64,000 nt of DNA from Lumbricus rubellus (GCA_945859605.1 OX243812.1:53170093-53234092), one strand, 5' to 3'; counted from the first letter of the stretch, positions 1-10,800 are shown. Made by a program: numbers and translations. The notes: generated by a model from the sequence alone, not told the origin.

Positions 1-306
1 ATGCAAGACCTCTTCTTCACGAGGAAAAATAAGGTTTCTTTGGTTTTATTAAGTATGAGTCTGATTGTTAAACAACTATTATGGTGCAGAAGTATTTAAG
101 TTACAGTTCAGTTTTGTGGTGCAAGCTGCTACAACATAATCTGCTTTGACATGGCAATCCCGACGATGTTAATCACAATTTATTTTCCAACGAAAATATT
201 TTTAGAAATGAGAAGTTTAAAATTTCTGCCGAAAACTTACTGTGGTTTTCTAGCAACCTTAAACCAGGAGGATGTCGAAGAGCCTACATCATTTGTGCCA
301 TTGTGT
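1..306. other. Window start, no gene recognised
   Basis: AT-rich sequence with no coding potential I can recognise; the only open frame is short and lacks family resemblance. Its last ten bases form the left target-site copy of the LINE that follows. Confidence 0.4.
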
Positions 307-1172
307 CACCTGGTCACCTGGTGCCGTCAGCTTCTGCAGCTCTGGCGATATCCCTGATGTATCCTCTCCAGTTGATCCTCTCCCTAGTCGCCTCTCTTAG
401 CTCCTCCAGTCTCATGCCAGACTTTTCCTGTACCTCATCCAACCATTTCTTCCTTGGCCTTCCACATCTTCTCCTTCCCTCACCGCATGCCGTCATCAGC
501 TCCTTTTCCAAACCATTAGATCTCATCACATGGCCGAAGTAGCTCAGTTTCCTCCAAGTTGCTGTTTGCTGCAGTGTCTCCTCCCTCTCTATTCCGAGCT
601 CCACGCGCACCGATTCGTTAGTTCTCTTCTCCGTCCATGAAATCCTTAGCATCTTTCTCCAAATCCACATCTCACATGCATTGATTTTCTTTTCCATATC
701 CCGTGTCTTTGTCCATGTCTCGCATCCATATAGGACCACTGGGAAGATCAGTGCTTTTACCAGTCTTTTCTTTGTTTCCCTGCTCACGTATTTATCCTTC
801 CAAATCTTTTCCAGACCGTTCATTGCCGTTTTCCCCATTGTTACCCTCCTCCTTATTTCCATATCACTTCTTCCCTCCTTCTCTATCATAGATCCCAGGA
901 ATGTGAAGCTCGATACTACCTCTATCGTTTCTCCATCCACCTCAAAGTTTTCCCATGTTGCAGTTGTCATAACCTTTGTTTTCTTTACATTGAAGTATAG
1001 TCCCGCCTTTTCGCTTTCCTTCCTGACTCTTCTTATTAACTCGACTAGGTCGTCCCTCTTACCCGCCAATAATGTCGTATCATCGGCGTACCTCAGATTA
1101 TTCAGTATTTTCCCCGCTATCCTCACCCCCTCTGTTGCCTCCTCCAATCCAGCTCTCCTCATAATTCTCTCG
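307..1172 (-). mobile_element. 5'-truncated RTE-like LINE, copy 1
   Basis: On the minus strand this encodes the C-terminal half of a non-LTR reverse transcriptase. The YADD catalytic motif sits in the context [12 protein letters not shown]. It is followed by the thumb region, a [10 protein letters not shown] block, and a Cys/His-poor C-terminus with [11 protein letters not shown]. These blocks resemble the RT C-terminus of RTE/BovB-type LINEs. The 3' end carries a short CCAGGTGA-type tandem tail. The sequence GCCATTGTGT occurs at 297-306 and again at 1173-1182, as expected for a target-site duplication. The copy lacks the endonuclease and the first RT blocks, so it cannot be autonomous. The frame is still open, and it is nearly identical to copy 2 at 16445-17600, so insertion was probably recent. 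Family assignment is from memory of the motifs, not a search. Confidence 0.85.
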
Positions 1173-1182
1173 GCCATTGTGT

Positions 1183-2125
1183 AGGAGTGTTTTATACGAG
1201 ACAATTCCAATTTAGCGTAGGGAGTTGACTCGATCCTAAGCGTACAATCTTTTCGTTTGCTTTGTTTATGCATAATCAGTGTTTTCAGTCAATTATGCAT
1301 TCCTTGCTTGTCAGGGATGAACGGATAATGTTTAGTCTTATATATGTGCAGCGGTCTGGTTTTTTCTTAGATGGAGATTACAGTTTCATTAGGGGTCGTC
1401 CATAAAAGTCTTTTGCCAATTGACCCTCTTTTTTTGTCCGCATTTGGCATTATGCTCCGTGTCCTCCTTCATGGATATTATCACTCAAACAAAGCACTGA
1501 GGCCTGAGTTAAGCAAACCTGTTGATTTTGCAGGGCTAGTTGTGCTAGAGGGTGGAAGTAGGCCTACTGCTGCATTGGTATCATCCTGCATAAAGAGGCT
1601 TTAAGTATGGTAGATCCGATGCAGTACTGCCTTTCATGGACTGTTAGAGTAAAGTTTATGCCTAAGACACAGGCTTTCGAATATTAACTACATGTTCCAA
1701 ATTTAACTGCCGATGTATGCACGTGGAATGAATTCCCCCTTTCAATGTCTGGGCAGCATCCATCCTCTCTTGCGACATTCTTTCATGGACGATCTCAATT
1801 GATTCTGCTGGTAATCTGATATTGTTTGCTGTAATGATGTAGCACATGCGCATATGCACGCCATCACGTCTTGTTAGGTAAATTATTCTCTTAGATTTGT
1901 TATGTATTATATATATTATATTATATTCTAGTTACAATGAATAAAAATAGAACCGCATACACGTTTGGCATTGTATGTCAGAAGTTGTAAATATTAATAG
2001 CTGTTGAAATAGTATTTTTTAAATAATTTATTTTGTTACATTTGGGCCGTTCATTTTGAGACTGGATGTTGATATTGTCAGAAACTAAAAATTGATGATA
2101 TTTAATATGAATGAAAATATTACGT
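1183..2125. other. Non-coding spacer
   Basis: No gene, RNA or repeat family recognised. Short AT-rich tracts occur near 1900-1930. Open frames here are short and lack recognisable motifs. Confidence 0.35.
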
Positions 2126-2338
2126 ATGTATGTGCACTTGTTATAGCGCCCCTTCAAGCTCTCTCTACTCAGAGGCGCTCCCGATGCAGAGCGGACACTG
2201 CATCGGAGTTTCACGCCGAAGCGCTGAGCAATTGTAAGTGAAGGACTTGCCCAAGGTCCTTACGCGGGGAGGTGGATTCGAACCTCGGACCTTCCGGCTC
2301 CAAGGCAACGACGCCACCACTAGACCACCGCGCCCCAC
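2126..2338 (-). mobile_element. tRNA-derived SINE, copy A
   Basis: Read on the minus strand, the element starts with a tRNA-like head. An A-box-like TGGTCTAGTGG (complement of 2317-2327) and a perfect B box GGTTCGAATCC (complement of 2274-2284) are present. A central part includes CTTGGGCAAGTCCTTCA. The 3' part reads GGGAGCGCCTCTGAGTAG then CTTGAAGGGGCGCTATAA. Three further copies lie at 10967-11180, 31386-31600 and 53994-54212, all in the same orientation. The tail matches the 3' end of the resident L2/CR1-like LINE. The central segment resembles what I recall of the Meta-SINE core; that comparison is unverified. Confidence 0.85.
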
Positions 2339-2662
2339 GTTACATGTGTATGGAGTTGGAACATTGCAGAAATAAAAATTGTCAAAATTAGGATAAATTG
2401 GGACAAGGTGCTGACTAAGCTGACCAGCATCTGCTGAATCAGTATGAGATGACATATTTATATGGCACTTTCACTGCTTTGCCTTTCTCTGGTTGTGCCA
2501 AAAACTAGAACTATGTACCGAATCTAAATTTTGGAATTCTTTTCACTTTATCTAGTCATTCTTTCATGTCTTTTGTATATATGAGCACATGTTGTAGCCC
2601 CTTGACCCCCTTCCCTCTCCCTCAAGATATTTCTTCTCAGAGGTGCTTAAAACTCTAAAACG

Positions 2663-2877
2663 CATAGGCGGAGTTTACCAGGGCTGGAGGGGGGCAGATT
2701 CAGGTTTGTCACCATGAAAATGGTATCTTTTTCCGGGGTTAGCCTCCCCAAGAAATTTTCACGAACGAAACTTAAATCAAATGACTAAAAAAAGGTCATC
2801 AACTTTTTCCGGCGCCGCTCGATTTGGACTAAGTCTCCGCCCCACAACCAAACTCCAATTTTTAGCCCCCCCCCCCC
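2663..2877. mobile_element. hAT-like MITE fragment, short form
   Basis: Starts CATAGGCGGAGTTTA and continues with blocks also found at both ends of the 1.56-kb element at 33531-35091: GGGGTTAGCC, AAGAAATTTT, CCGGCGCCGCTC and AAGTCTCCGCC. It carries a single GACTAAAAAAAGGTCATCA module where the long element has a ~61-bp tandem array. The right terminus is not recognisable; a poly-C run sits at about 2866-2878. No target duplication seen. Confidence 0.6.
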
Positions 2878-2964
2878 AGCAGCGTCTTTAAACAGCAACA
2901 AGCTGGCAGACAGAGCTGTGGAAGGACGACGAATAGCGATCGAGTTACTCTAGTATCCTATAGC

Positions 2965-3412
2965 CAGCGTTGCCACTCCTTGGGTTTTTTCACAAGATCT
3001 TGGGTTTTTCGATCCGAACTTGAGAAATGGGGTTTTTCAGGAAGAACTTGGGTTTTTGCTTGGGTTTTTTCGACAAAAAATCTTGGGTTTTTCGATTTAA
3101 ACTTGGGAAAATGGGGTTTTCAGGAGAAGAACTTGGGGTTTTTTTGCTTCGGTTTTCTGTTTTGACTAGGAAAATCTGGAAATTGTGGACATTTTTGGAA
3201 AGATTTGGTCCGGATGACAAAAAGCAGGATCATCAGAATTTTCGGACGGGAAATTGAAAGATTTATTTTGTTCCGGATGACTAAAAAAAGGTCGTCAGAT
3301 TTTTTGGCGGAAAATAGTCAAACTTTTTGAAGATTTGGGCAACTTGGGCTTTCTTGGGTTTTTCGACCCTCCAACTTGGGTTTTTCATTTTTTAGAGTGG
3401 CAACTATATATA

Positions 3413-3444
<32 letters not shown>

Positions 3445-3466
3445 GAGGTCGTTGGTGGCAACATTG
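2965..3466. mobile_element. hAT-like non-autonomous element, TSD CCTATAGC
   Basis: Termini are CAGCGTTGCCACTC on the left and GGTGGCAACATTG on the right, imperfect inverted repeats. They are flanked by an exact 8-bp direct repeat CCTATAGC (2957-2964 and 3467-3474), the hAT signature. The interior is rich in CTTGGGTTTTT words, holds two GATGAC...TCATC/GTCGTC modules (near 3211 and 3268), and has a (TA)n run at about 3411-3444. There is no transposase. Small open frames across it are low-complexity artefacts. Confidence 0.8.
3411..3444. repeat. (TA)n microsatellite
   Basis: Alternating TA run inside the right part of the hAT-like element, with one short T-rich interruption. Confidence 0.9.
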
Positions 3467-3579
3467 CCTATAGCTAGGCAATAGACAAGTTAGCCTATAG
3501 ACAAGTTAGCAAGGGGAAGATCGTTGAATGTAATGTAATATGTAGGCCTAATGTAAATCTACGAGAATTTCTCAGCGCC

Positions 3580-3848
3580 CAAGGCCGTAGACAGGGGGTA
3601 TTTTGGGTGTTTGAACACCCCCCGAAATGAAAAATGCAGAAAAAATCTATTGCATTTTCTAGTTTGTGATGCAAAAACCCTGAAGTATAGCCACGAAAAC
3701 ACCCCCCCGAAATGAAATAATAATTAAATTCGATCTGAAAAATTGAAATTGATGACAAGGTCATCAGAAATTTTTGCCTCCCCAAAACTGAAATCCTGGC
3801 GCCGCCACTGAAAACACCCCCCGAAATAAAATCCTGGCTACGGCCTTG
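3580..3848. mobile_element. hAT-like MITE, TSD TCAGCGCC
   Basis: Inverted termini CAAGGCCGTAGACAGG (left) and CCTGGCTACGGCCTTG (right) differ at one position. An exact 8-bp duplication TCAGCGCC flanks them at 3572-3579 and 3849-3856. The interior repeats ACACCCCCCGAAAT-type blocks three times and includes GATGACAAGGTCATCA. It also contains CTGGCGCCGCCACTG, which resembles a hAT terminus and may be a relic of another element. Confidence 0.85.
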
Positions 3849-4400
3849 TCAGCGCCCACAAAAGCCTCGTCAGGGAGACTCGCTTATTCGCCGGTGCTAT
3901 ATCAAAATTAAGTCCACAATAGCCAGAGCTGCCGTTTTCGTTCCGGTGCCAGCCCGCCAGGTCAAAATCCCGGGAGGTCAAGCCGAGGAGACAGCGTGGT
4001 GCTACGGTACGTGGTTGTCAGTGATGGTGGTAGTTGGGTGATGGAAACTGATTGGAATCTGGATAGGATAGCTTGAAGAGTTCGGTTGTACGCGCAGATG
4101 ATAAAAACTGGATCGAGATTGTGCGGAGAAGGAAATAGTTTGACTATCTATATGCCAGTAGCCTGTGCAGTAGGCCCATAAGGCTGTGTCTGTCGAGACT
4201 CGAGAAGAGTCGAGAGTAAACCTAACACCAACACTCCCACAGTGATCCAAGTCGCGGACATTAATAAGCATAGCAAGTAAGTAAGTAGCCTAGGCCTATA
4301 GCCTTTATTACTTCGTTAACAAAAGAACAATGGGAATAAAAAAGAATGCAATATAACACATAGAGATAATAATAAAGTATAGTAGACATATAGACCTAGC

Positions 4401-4770
4401 CATAGGCGTAGGAGACGGGGGTCCAGGGGGGGCAAATGCCCCCCCAAATTTCGGGCAAGTCTGATTTTTCGGGCAAGCAGACCCGAAAAAATAAAAAAAA
4501 TAAAAAAATTTTTTTACTTTTTTATTTTTCCGGGTCATCTTGCCCGAAAAATCAGACTTGCCCGAACAAAAAAAGGTCATCAGACCTTTCGGGCAGAAAG
4601 TAACGGGAAATTTCAGAAGATTTCGGCCGGATGACTAAAAAAAAGTCGTAAGAATTTTCGGGCAAACGTAACGGAAATTTTTCTTAAGATTTCGGCTGGA
4701 CGAAAAAAATTTTTTCGGGCAAAAGTCTCATTTTTGCCCCCCCAATGCTGAAATGTCCCCTACGCCTATG
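4401..4770. mobile_element. hAT-like MITE with internal fold-back, TSD GACCTAGC
   Basis: Left terminus CATAGGCGTAGGAGAC and right terminus GTCCCCTACGCCTATG are inverted repeats with one mismatch. The exact 8-bp duplication GACCTAGC lies at 4393-4400 and 4771-4778. The interior contains a large hairpin (4450-4566) and several GATGAC/GTCATC modules. No coding capacity. Confidence 0.85.
4450..4566. repeat. Perfect-armed hairpin inside MITE
   Basis: A 28-base arm at 4450-4477 is exactly complementary to 4539-4566. The sequence between is a further imperfect A/T-rich inverted repeat, so almost all of the 117 bases could fold back on themselves. The arms contain TCGGGCAAG twice. Confidence 0.85.
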
Positions 4771-4778
4771 GACCTAGC

Positions 4779-5067
4779 CTAAGCTAGGCCTAGCTCTGTT
4801 GAGTGCTCAACCCGTCACTGGTAGGCCTAGACTTTTGTTTAGCAATATTTGCTTGGTTCCAGGGCCGACTTTACCTTACATACCTTTTGATGCTTTCGCT
4901 GATCAAGCGTAACCTAATAAATTATTACAATTTACAGGAAATTTAGGCCCTATAGCAATATTTGTAAAATGAATACTAGGCCTACATGATCTAGTAGTCA
5001 GCGTTAGCGCGTTGCAGATTACCGGAAGTTGAATTCATAGGGCTGAAGGGTAACAGACTACGCTGAG
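4779..5067. other. Non-coding spacer between MITEs
   Basis: No gene or repeat family recognised. Words such as CTAGGCCTA recur here as they do elsewhere upstream of LIN54. Confidence 0.3.
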
Positions 5068-5075
5068 GATGTGGT

Positions 5076-5486
5076 CAGTGATGCCACAGCTGTGTTTTTC
5101 CACCTAGATCTGTGTTTTTTTGCTTTCGTCTGTGTTTCTGGGTTTTTTTGGGGAAAATCTGTGTTTTTTTCCGTTTTCGCCTGGATTTCTGGGTTTTTTG
5201 GGGAAAATCTGTGTTTTTTTGGGCGAGTTGAGAATTTGTACATTTTTCTTAACATTTTAGACCGGATGACTAAAAAAAAAAAAAAAGGTCATCAACTTTT
5301 TTGCCGGCGAAAATAGATTTTTTTTTGACTTTTCGAACCGGACGACTAAAAAAAAAGGTCATCAACTTTTTGGCCGGCGAAAATATGAAAATTTTCTTTA
5401 CTTTTCGGCCGGGCGACGTCTGTGTTTTTCTGTGTTTTATTTTATAGGAAATCTATGTTTTTTCTGAAACCTCAGTGGCAACACTG
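5076..5486. mobile_element. hAT-like MITE, TSD GATGTGGT
   Basis: Terminal inverted repeats CAGTGATGCCAC and GTGGCAACACTG match at 11 of 12 bases. The exact 8-bp duplication GATGTGGT lies at 5068-5075 and 5487-5494. The interior has repeated TCTGTGTTTTT words and two modules of the form GATGAC/GACGAC, A-run, GGTCATCAAC, each followed by GGCCGGCGAAAAT or a close variant. It is probably related to the element at 2965-3466, which shares GTTGCCAC termini. Confidence 0.85.
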
Positions 5487-5871
5487 GATGTGGTTTTCGC
5501 TTTACTGTGAAAATGTTTCGCTGAGGATAGGAGCGCGTCATTTTGAATATTTATTTATTTCTTACAATTACATCAAATGATGGTCATTTTGCTACTGGGA
5601 CTTTTGGTTAGCTTTATGTTTGTATTTAAATTTTGACTACTTATGAGCCGATTCGGTTTCTGTGTATGGAAATTTCATATAATCACAGTGCGTTTATGCC
5701 TCTTGGGTTAATTTAGAATCTTGCGGACGATACCCACTTACTGACTTTAGCCGAATGATTTATTGTGTGCCCGTACGCCTTATATGCCAAGTGGCTGAAA
5801 TGCTCTGAAAAGTTTGTGCAGAAACGGAACTCTTGTCTTTCAAATATGTTTCAACTTGTGTCAATACTGAT

Positions 5872-6709
5872 CAGTGGCGGCGCCAGCTCTAAAATTTTGG
5901 CAGGTCGCGTCGGGGTCATGGGAACTATTTGGCAGGTCGAAGAAATTGATGATTGAATTTGAAGTACATACATGTAGGCCTTCTTCTCTTCTGCAAGTTC
6001 TTTTATGTACACCGTGGTTAAAGAAGCCAAATTGTTTCGCATAATTATATCTCTAATACCTGATGACATATCAAGCTAAAATGTTCTAACAGAAAATTGC
6101 TTGTAAACTGAAAATTCGGCATATGAAGTTGAAAGATTCATATCTTTTTATCCTTTCAACTTTATCTCTTGAAATTTTGGAATCATATTTTAGGTTCAAT
6201 TCTCTAAATATTTGGAAACGTTTAGTGTGGTAAGTTATCAGGCATCGGAGATATTTGAAAAACAGTTTGGCTCAGTTTTTGAACCATGGTGTAGCCTATA
6301 TGTTAATTAAAGAGGAGTGGTGATAGCGGGCACCCTTGCCTCATCCTCCTACCAATTACTCCTTCCTCTGAGACTCCCCTCCTATTCTTATCCTTTCTGT
6401 TTGATCATATAATTATAGGTTTCCTATAAACCTCGTATCCTATAGGCTTAGACCTCTAGGCCTATTTACCTACTAGTAAGATCAGTCGTAAAAGTCAGTT
6501 GGATATAATAATTGCACCACAAGTCCACAACACTAGTCATCTTTTGGGCGAGGAAAAATTAATGTTACTTTTTCATCTAAAACTCTTAAATAAAAGAATG
6601 TAAAATATATGAAAAATTCCGAAGTTTTTTTAGGCAGGTCATTAGGCAGGTCGTGAGCAAAATAGGCAGGTCAAATGACCTGCCGCGACCTCCCGTAGCG
6701 CCGCCACTG
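5872..6709. mobile_element. hAT-like element with nested insertion, TSD ATACTGAT
   Basis: Left terminus CAGTGGCGGCGCCAGC and right terminus GTAGCGCCGCCACTG are inverted repeats. The exact 8-bp duplication ATACTGAT lies at 5864-5871 and 6710-6717. Both ends contain GGCAGGTC words, several copies near the right end. A mariner-type MITE (6010-6291) is inserted within it. I see no transposase coding region. Confidence 0.85.
6010..6291. mobile_element. Mariner-type MITE nested in hAT-like element
   Basis: Begins CACCGTGGTT and ends AACCATGGTG, with TA on both sides. The arms include CATATGAAGTT and GATTCATATCTTTTTATC, shared with the ~208-bp inverted termini of the larger element at 55408-56426. 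This is therefore an internally deleted relative with no coding region. Confidence 0.75.
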
Positions 6710-7059
6710 ATACTGATATTGACTTGAATGTAAAGTTCTGCGGCCTGAAGCCGATAGAGTTGGCTGTTGACGCACAGCACAGGCGCCTGTTGTGTGCGCG
6801 CGTGTGTGTGTGCACGCGTGTAGGTTTATACATCCGCCAACCATACACGCATGTATGGCATTGTGTTCTATGTACATAATTGGGCTGCCTACATGGATAC
6901 TTGCAAGCTTACATCAGGAATACACCCGCAATTATTACATAATTATGATACAGGAAAGTATGTATAATATGTTTGTATTATTGTATTATGCCTTGCTCTG
7001 GAGCATGTTATAAGCAATAGGGTCATATTAAAGTTGCTCAGATCCTACTTTTAAACTGT

Positions 7060-7135
7060 GGCTGGCTGGGAGTGCCTTTGAGTAGCCTTCTTGAAGGGTG
7101 CTGTATTAATTTTCTAAATGAGTGAATGAATAAGT
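7060..7135 (+). mobile_element. L2/CR1-like LINE 3' tail
   Basis: Carries the recurrent LINE terminus of this genome: GGGAGTGCCTTTGAGTAG, then CTTGAAGGGTGCTGTAT, then an AATGAGTGAATGAATAA tail. Only the extreme 3' end remains. Confidence 0.6.
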
Positions 7136-7245
7136 CATGTGTCTTACGATGCAGTATCTTTAAAATAATAATTATTTTATCAAATATTTGTTTTTTTTGC
7201 TCAGGTTGTTAAAAGATTGTAGACCTGAATTCTACGCATGCAGTG

Positions 7246-7875
7246 ATGGATGGCAGCGTGAGGATAAAGCAGGAGCTGCAAGACACAAGCCCTGTCCAAG
7301 ATGGCCGCACGGCTCTGCTGCTGAGAACGGAGAATCTTAACACAGTCCGCCTGGTGACCGGTGGGACTGTGCTTCATCCCTCCGGTGGGCAGATGGCGAC
7401 GATGTCTCTGCCGCAGGGCAAGGTGACTGGACAGGTTTTGAATCCGAACGTGCTGAGTGGAGGTCATCCGACGTTGACTGCTACCCCCCTACCTACCAAC
7501 AACACCCCGATAAAGCTCATCATTACGACGAAGAGCTTGAATCAGTTGAAAGCGTCACGTGAAACCAACTATCAGCCTCTCTTTGGAACTGGAAGCCAAC
7601 CGTTAGTTTTGGGGCCTTCGGTCTCGGGCACAGCGCCGTTGTACAGCGTTAAAAACACTTCCACTGCCTTCGCAGTTTCTGGTCAGAAGCCGTCTCCCAG
7701 AAAGATTGCTGTAATTTCAGTGCCTTCGTTGTCCAAGAACGCGGCTGTTGGCCAGCAGCTGCCGACGGTCGACGGGAATCTACTCACTGTGTCAAACAAT
7801 CTGGTGTCGAAAGCACACTCGTCCGTTCAGTCGATCTCTCCCGTTAAAATCACTGTCATGAAATCTTCACCTTCG
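7246..7875 (+). CDS. lin54: LIN54 coding exon 1
   Basis: The exon probably begins at 7205 after TTTTTTGCTCAG. The ATG at 7246 opens [11 protein letters not shown]; an in-frame TAA at 7210 lies upstream in the same exon. It ends before GTCAGT in phase 0. The product is Ser/Thr/Leu-rich with repeated KI(A/T)V-type motifs, like the low-complexity N-terminus of LIN54. The frame read-through past 7875 is intronic. Confidence 0.85.
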
Positions 7876-10800
7876 GTCAGTACCTGCATCGCCTGTTTTA
7901 CAGATTTGCATGTATTTCTGATTAAACTTTTATAAGTCGCTCAAATCCAATTTTTTTAGCTGTGTGGCTGGACTGGGAGCGCCTCTGAGTAGGTTTCTTG
8001 AAGAGGCGCTATATAAATTCTCGAAATGAATGGATGAATGAAACGTTTAGTCAAGAAATGCTTGCAGTGTATCTGAAATTCTGCTCATTATCCTGTTTGC
8101 TGTTATCATAGTGAATGAGTAAGTATCTGGGGAGGGGGTTTAGGGTAAGGGTAAATGATGTGTTGCTGAAAGTTTGATCATTGCACTTTTTAGTGTCTAG
8201 AGCTTTGTCGGCATGATACGTGCACCACTGCACCATTGTAACGAAAATGATTAATTGAAGATCATGTTGAAGGGTAAGCATTTTAGTTGGAAGTGAATTG
8301 TCTTGCGACTATTGGACATATGCGGATAAAAGTATTTTCCGATTACGCAGTGTTGAGATCAGATGTGCGTTTTGTGTGGTGTTACAGTGCACTGCTGGTT
8401 CGACATCAGCTGACCTGTGCGTTGGCTGTAGGAGTCTGTAAAAGTTACGGAATGACAGACTTTGCTTTCTGCATGTTGGAAAGCGATATTTACTTAGAAC
8501 TTGATGACAACAATCAATCAATCAATCAATCATTGTATTATTAGCTACTGAAACTATCTCTTTCCCAAATTACAATTTTGTTTGTGGTGTCCGGGATGGG
8601 CTGATATCACTTCTGAGTTGATCTGATTAGATCTGTTGCTTGAAGAGTTTAAATTATGTATTTAATTAATTTACATTGAATTATATTAAATTACTAGCTG
8701 TACCCGGCCACACGTTGCTGTGGCAGAAAAGACCTCCCCTCCTCCTCCCGCTCCCTCCGCTCCTTTCCTCCTTCACACCGTCCATTCCTGACAGCGGGTA
8801 GAGCCCAAGAGTGGTGAAAGGCCGCTTTCGGAAATTAATATGCGACTCGCTTATGACATCACGGCACGCGACCTCATTCATGTTTCGTCTGGTCACTGTG
8901 TTTCGGGTGAAGACGGTTCTGAAATTTGGCAACCCTTCGCTTTGGTTGAATTTGCAAATGGCGGTTGAACGGATTGCAAAGTTCACTTTTTGTGGAAAAG
9001 ATTGCATTTTTTCGGGGGAAAAAAATCTTAAGACACGGTGCTATTGGAATGGAAGGTTTTGGTAAATTTTCAAAACAATCGGTGCTTAACTTTTCGCGAA
9101 AAAATATTACGAACTATTTATATAGATGTATTTAATTAATTTACATTAAATCACGTTAAATTACATTACACTGTACAAAGGATGAAGAGTCAACTGAGCA
9201 ATAGAAAGGAAGAATTCATTGATATAACGGTGCATGTTATGTCCAATTCTTGTTTCTACAGATTTAAATTCTTTTTACTTTTATCTTGAATGAATTTTTC
9301 AAATCTGAGTTTCCATCTGCATTGAGTAAAAGTTCAAGTTGTATGTCATTAGGAACATTCAGTTCTAATATATTCAGTTACCATGACTACTCTTTGTTCC
9401 AGCTACAGCCGCCAGCTCAGCAGCCTCCGCATCCTGTGCTCTTTTCCACTTCCCAGCCAACGAGTCTAGCGCATCAGACTGTATTCAAAACTGCTTCAAT
9501 GGACATCGCTCAGTTCAAGGCAATGCCCTCATCATCATCATCATCATCATCGTCGTCGTCAGCCCATCTTCAGATATTGTCCAATGATGGGAAATACCAG
9601 TACGTGAAGCTGGTGACAACCCCCAGTGAGGAGGTTAGGGCGATCACCAATTCAAGTAAGATTGGGTATATCATATTCTTTTAGTCTGAGTTTAAATTCA
9701 TTCATTCATTACATGCATTTATATAGCACCCTTCAAGGGGGCTACTTAAATGTGTCAGGAGGTTTTAAACTGTGAATATATCAAGCTGTGGAAATTCCTT
9801 TTTATACATGTGCAAATCATGGCTCTTATGAGGGGCAATTTTAAATTTATATTGCGTCGCTCACAGCAGTGATAACTTAGTAGTGCTTCCAGTGTGAGAG
9901 CCCCGAGAGAAGAAATCGGCTTTGAAGAGAGACATAGATGTAGAAACATATCTAGAAAGAATGGGAATGCATGAAGAGGAGGAGGGGAGGGCATTCCGAA
10001 GAGCAGTCAAAATATTGAAATATAAAACTAATGTTGCTGGAAGGTTCAGTAATTTTGTCCTTGACTAATTGCCGTTATCTATAGGACATATGGATAAATT
10101 TCTACTGTCTGTTAAGTTTTGTTTAATGAGTTTCTGGTGTACATCTTATGTACGCGTGTATGTATCCATGTGCTTGATTTAATGCATGCTTTGATGCAGG
10201 TCTGTTAGAAGCGTTGTGATTGTGACACCACTAGCCTTAGTGGTGTTACAGAAAATAAGTTACTGGTTGATGGCTTATGCCATCAGCAGAATCCATCTGA
10301 AGTTGAAAATTCACAGTGCTAGTATGCATACATGTATCGTCACAGTATTTTTTGTTATCTCGGTTTTTGTATTTTAATTAACGTTTTCTTCCCTAGGAAA
10401 TTTTCAGAGGGAACCTGTTCCAAACGTGGTGAATTTCGATTGGAATTGTGCGGAGATACCCAAATGACACAATGTTCAGACTGATTAGCTTTGCTTTTTT
10501 TTCACTTTCTGTAGCTGTGTCCACAGAGCCAGTAAAGGTTTTTATTCCTTCGTCAAAAGTCACCAGTTATTCTGTTTGTTCAATAACTTCAACAACAACA
10601 ACTCAGGCTTCTCAGGTAGGTTGGAATCTTCGAAATTACTAAGTACTTAGGTTTTTATGTGCCAGAGAAAGACGAACTTTAGGCAATTCTTTGACCTACC
10701 TACCTTGATGAGGCAGCTGATGGTATGAAGTGTTCCCAACTTCATATTTTAGCCTTGACATAAGAGGTTCGGTAGCCAGTCCTCTCCCTGACTGCCTTCT

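Noticed and set aside
681..1184. Plus-strand frames opposite LINE copy 1 (and 16819-17418 opposite copy 2)
   Set aside because: The reverse transcriptase is on the minus strand with its motifs intact; these are antisense shadows.
2274..2327. A tRNA gene (A and B boxes)
   Set aside because: The tRNA-like part is fused to a SINE body, present in four dispersed copies, and lacks a complete acceptor stem.
2980..3257. Gly/Phe/Trp-rich small frames
   Set aside because: They translate repetitive TTGGGTTTTT words inside a hAT-like element on both strands.
5058..5316. Small frames on both strands rich in Phe or Lys
   Set aside because: Low-complexity translation of the MITE at 5076-5486.
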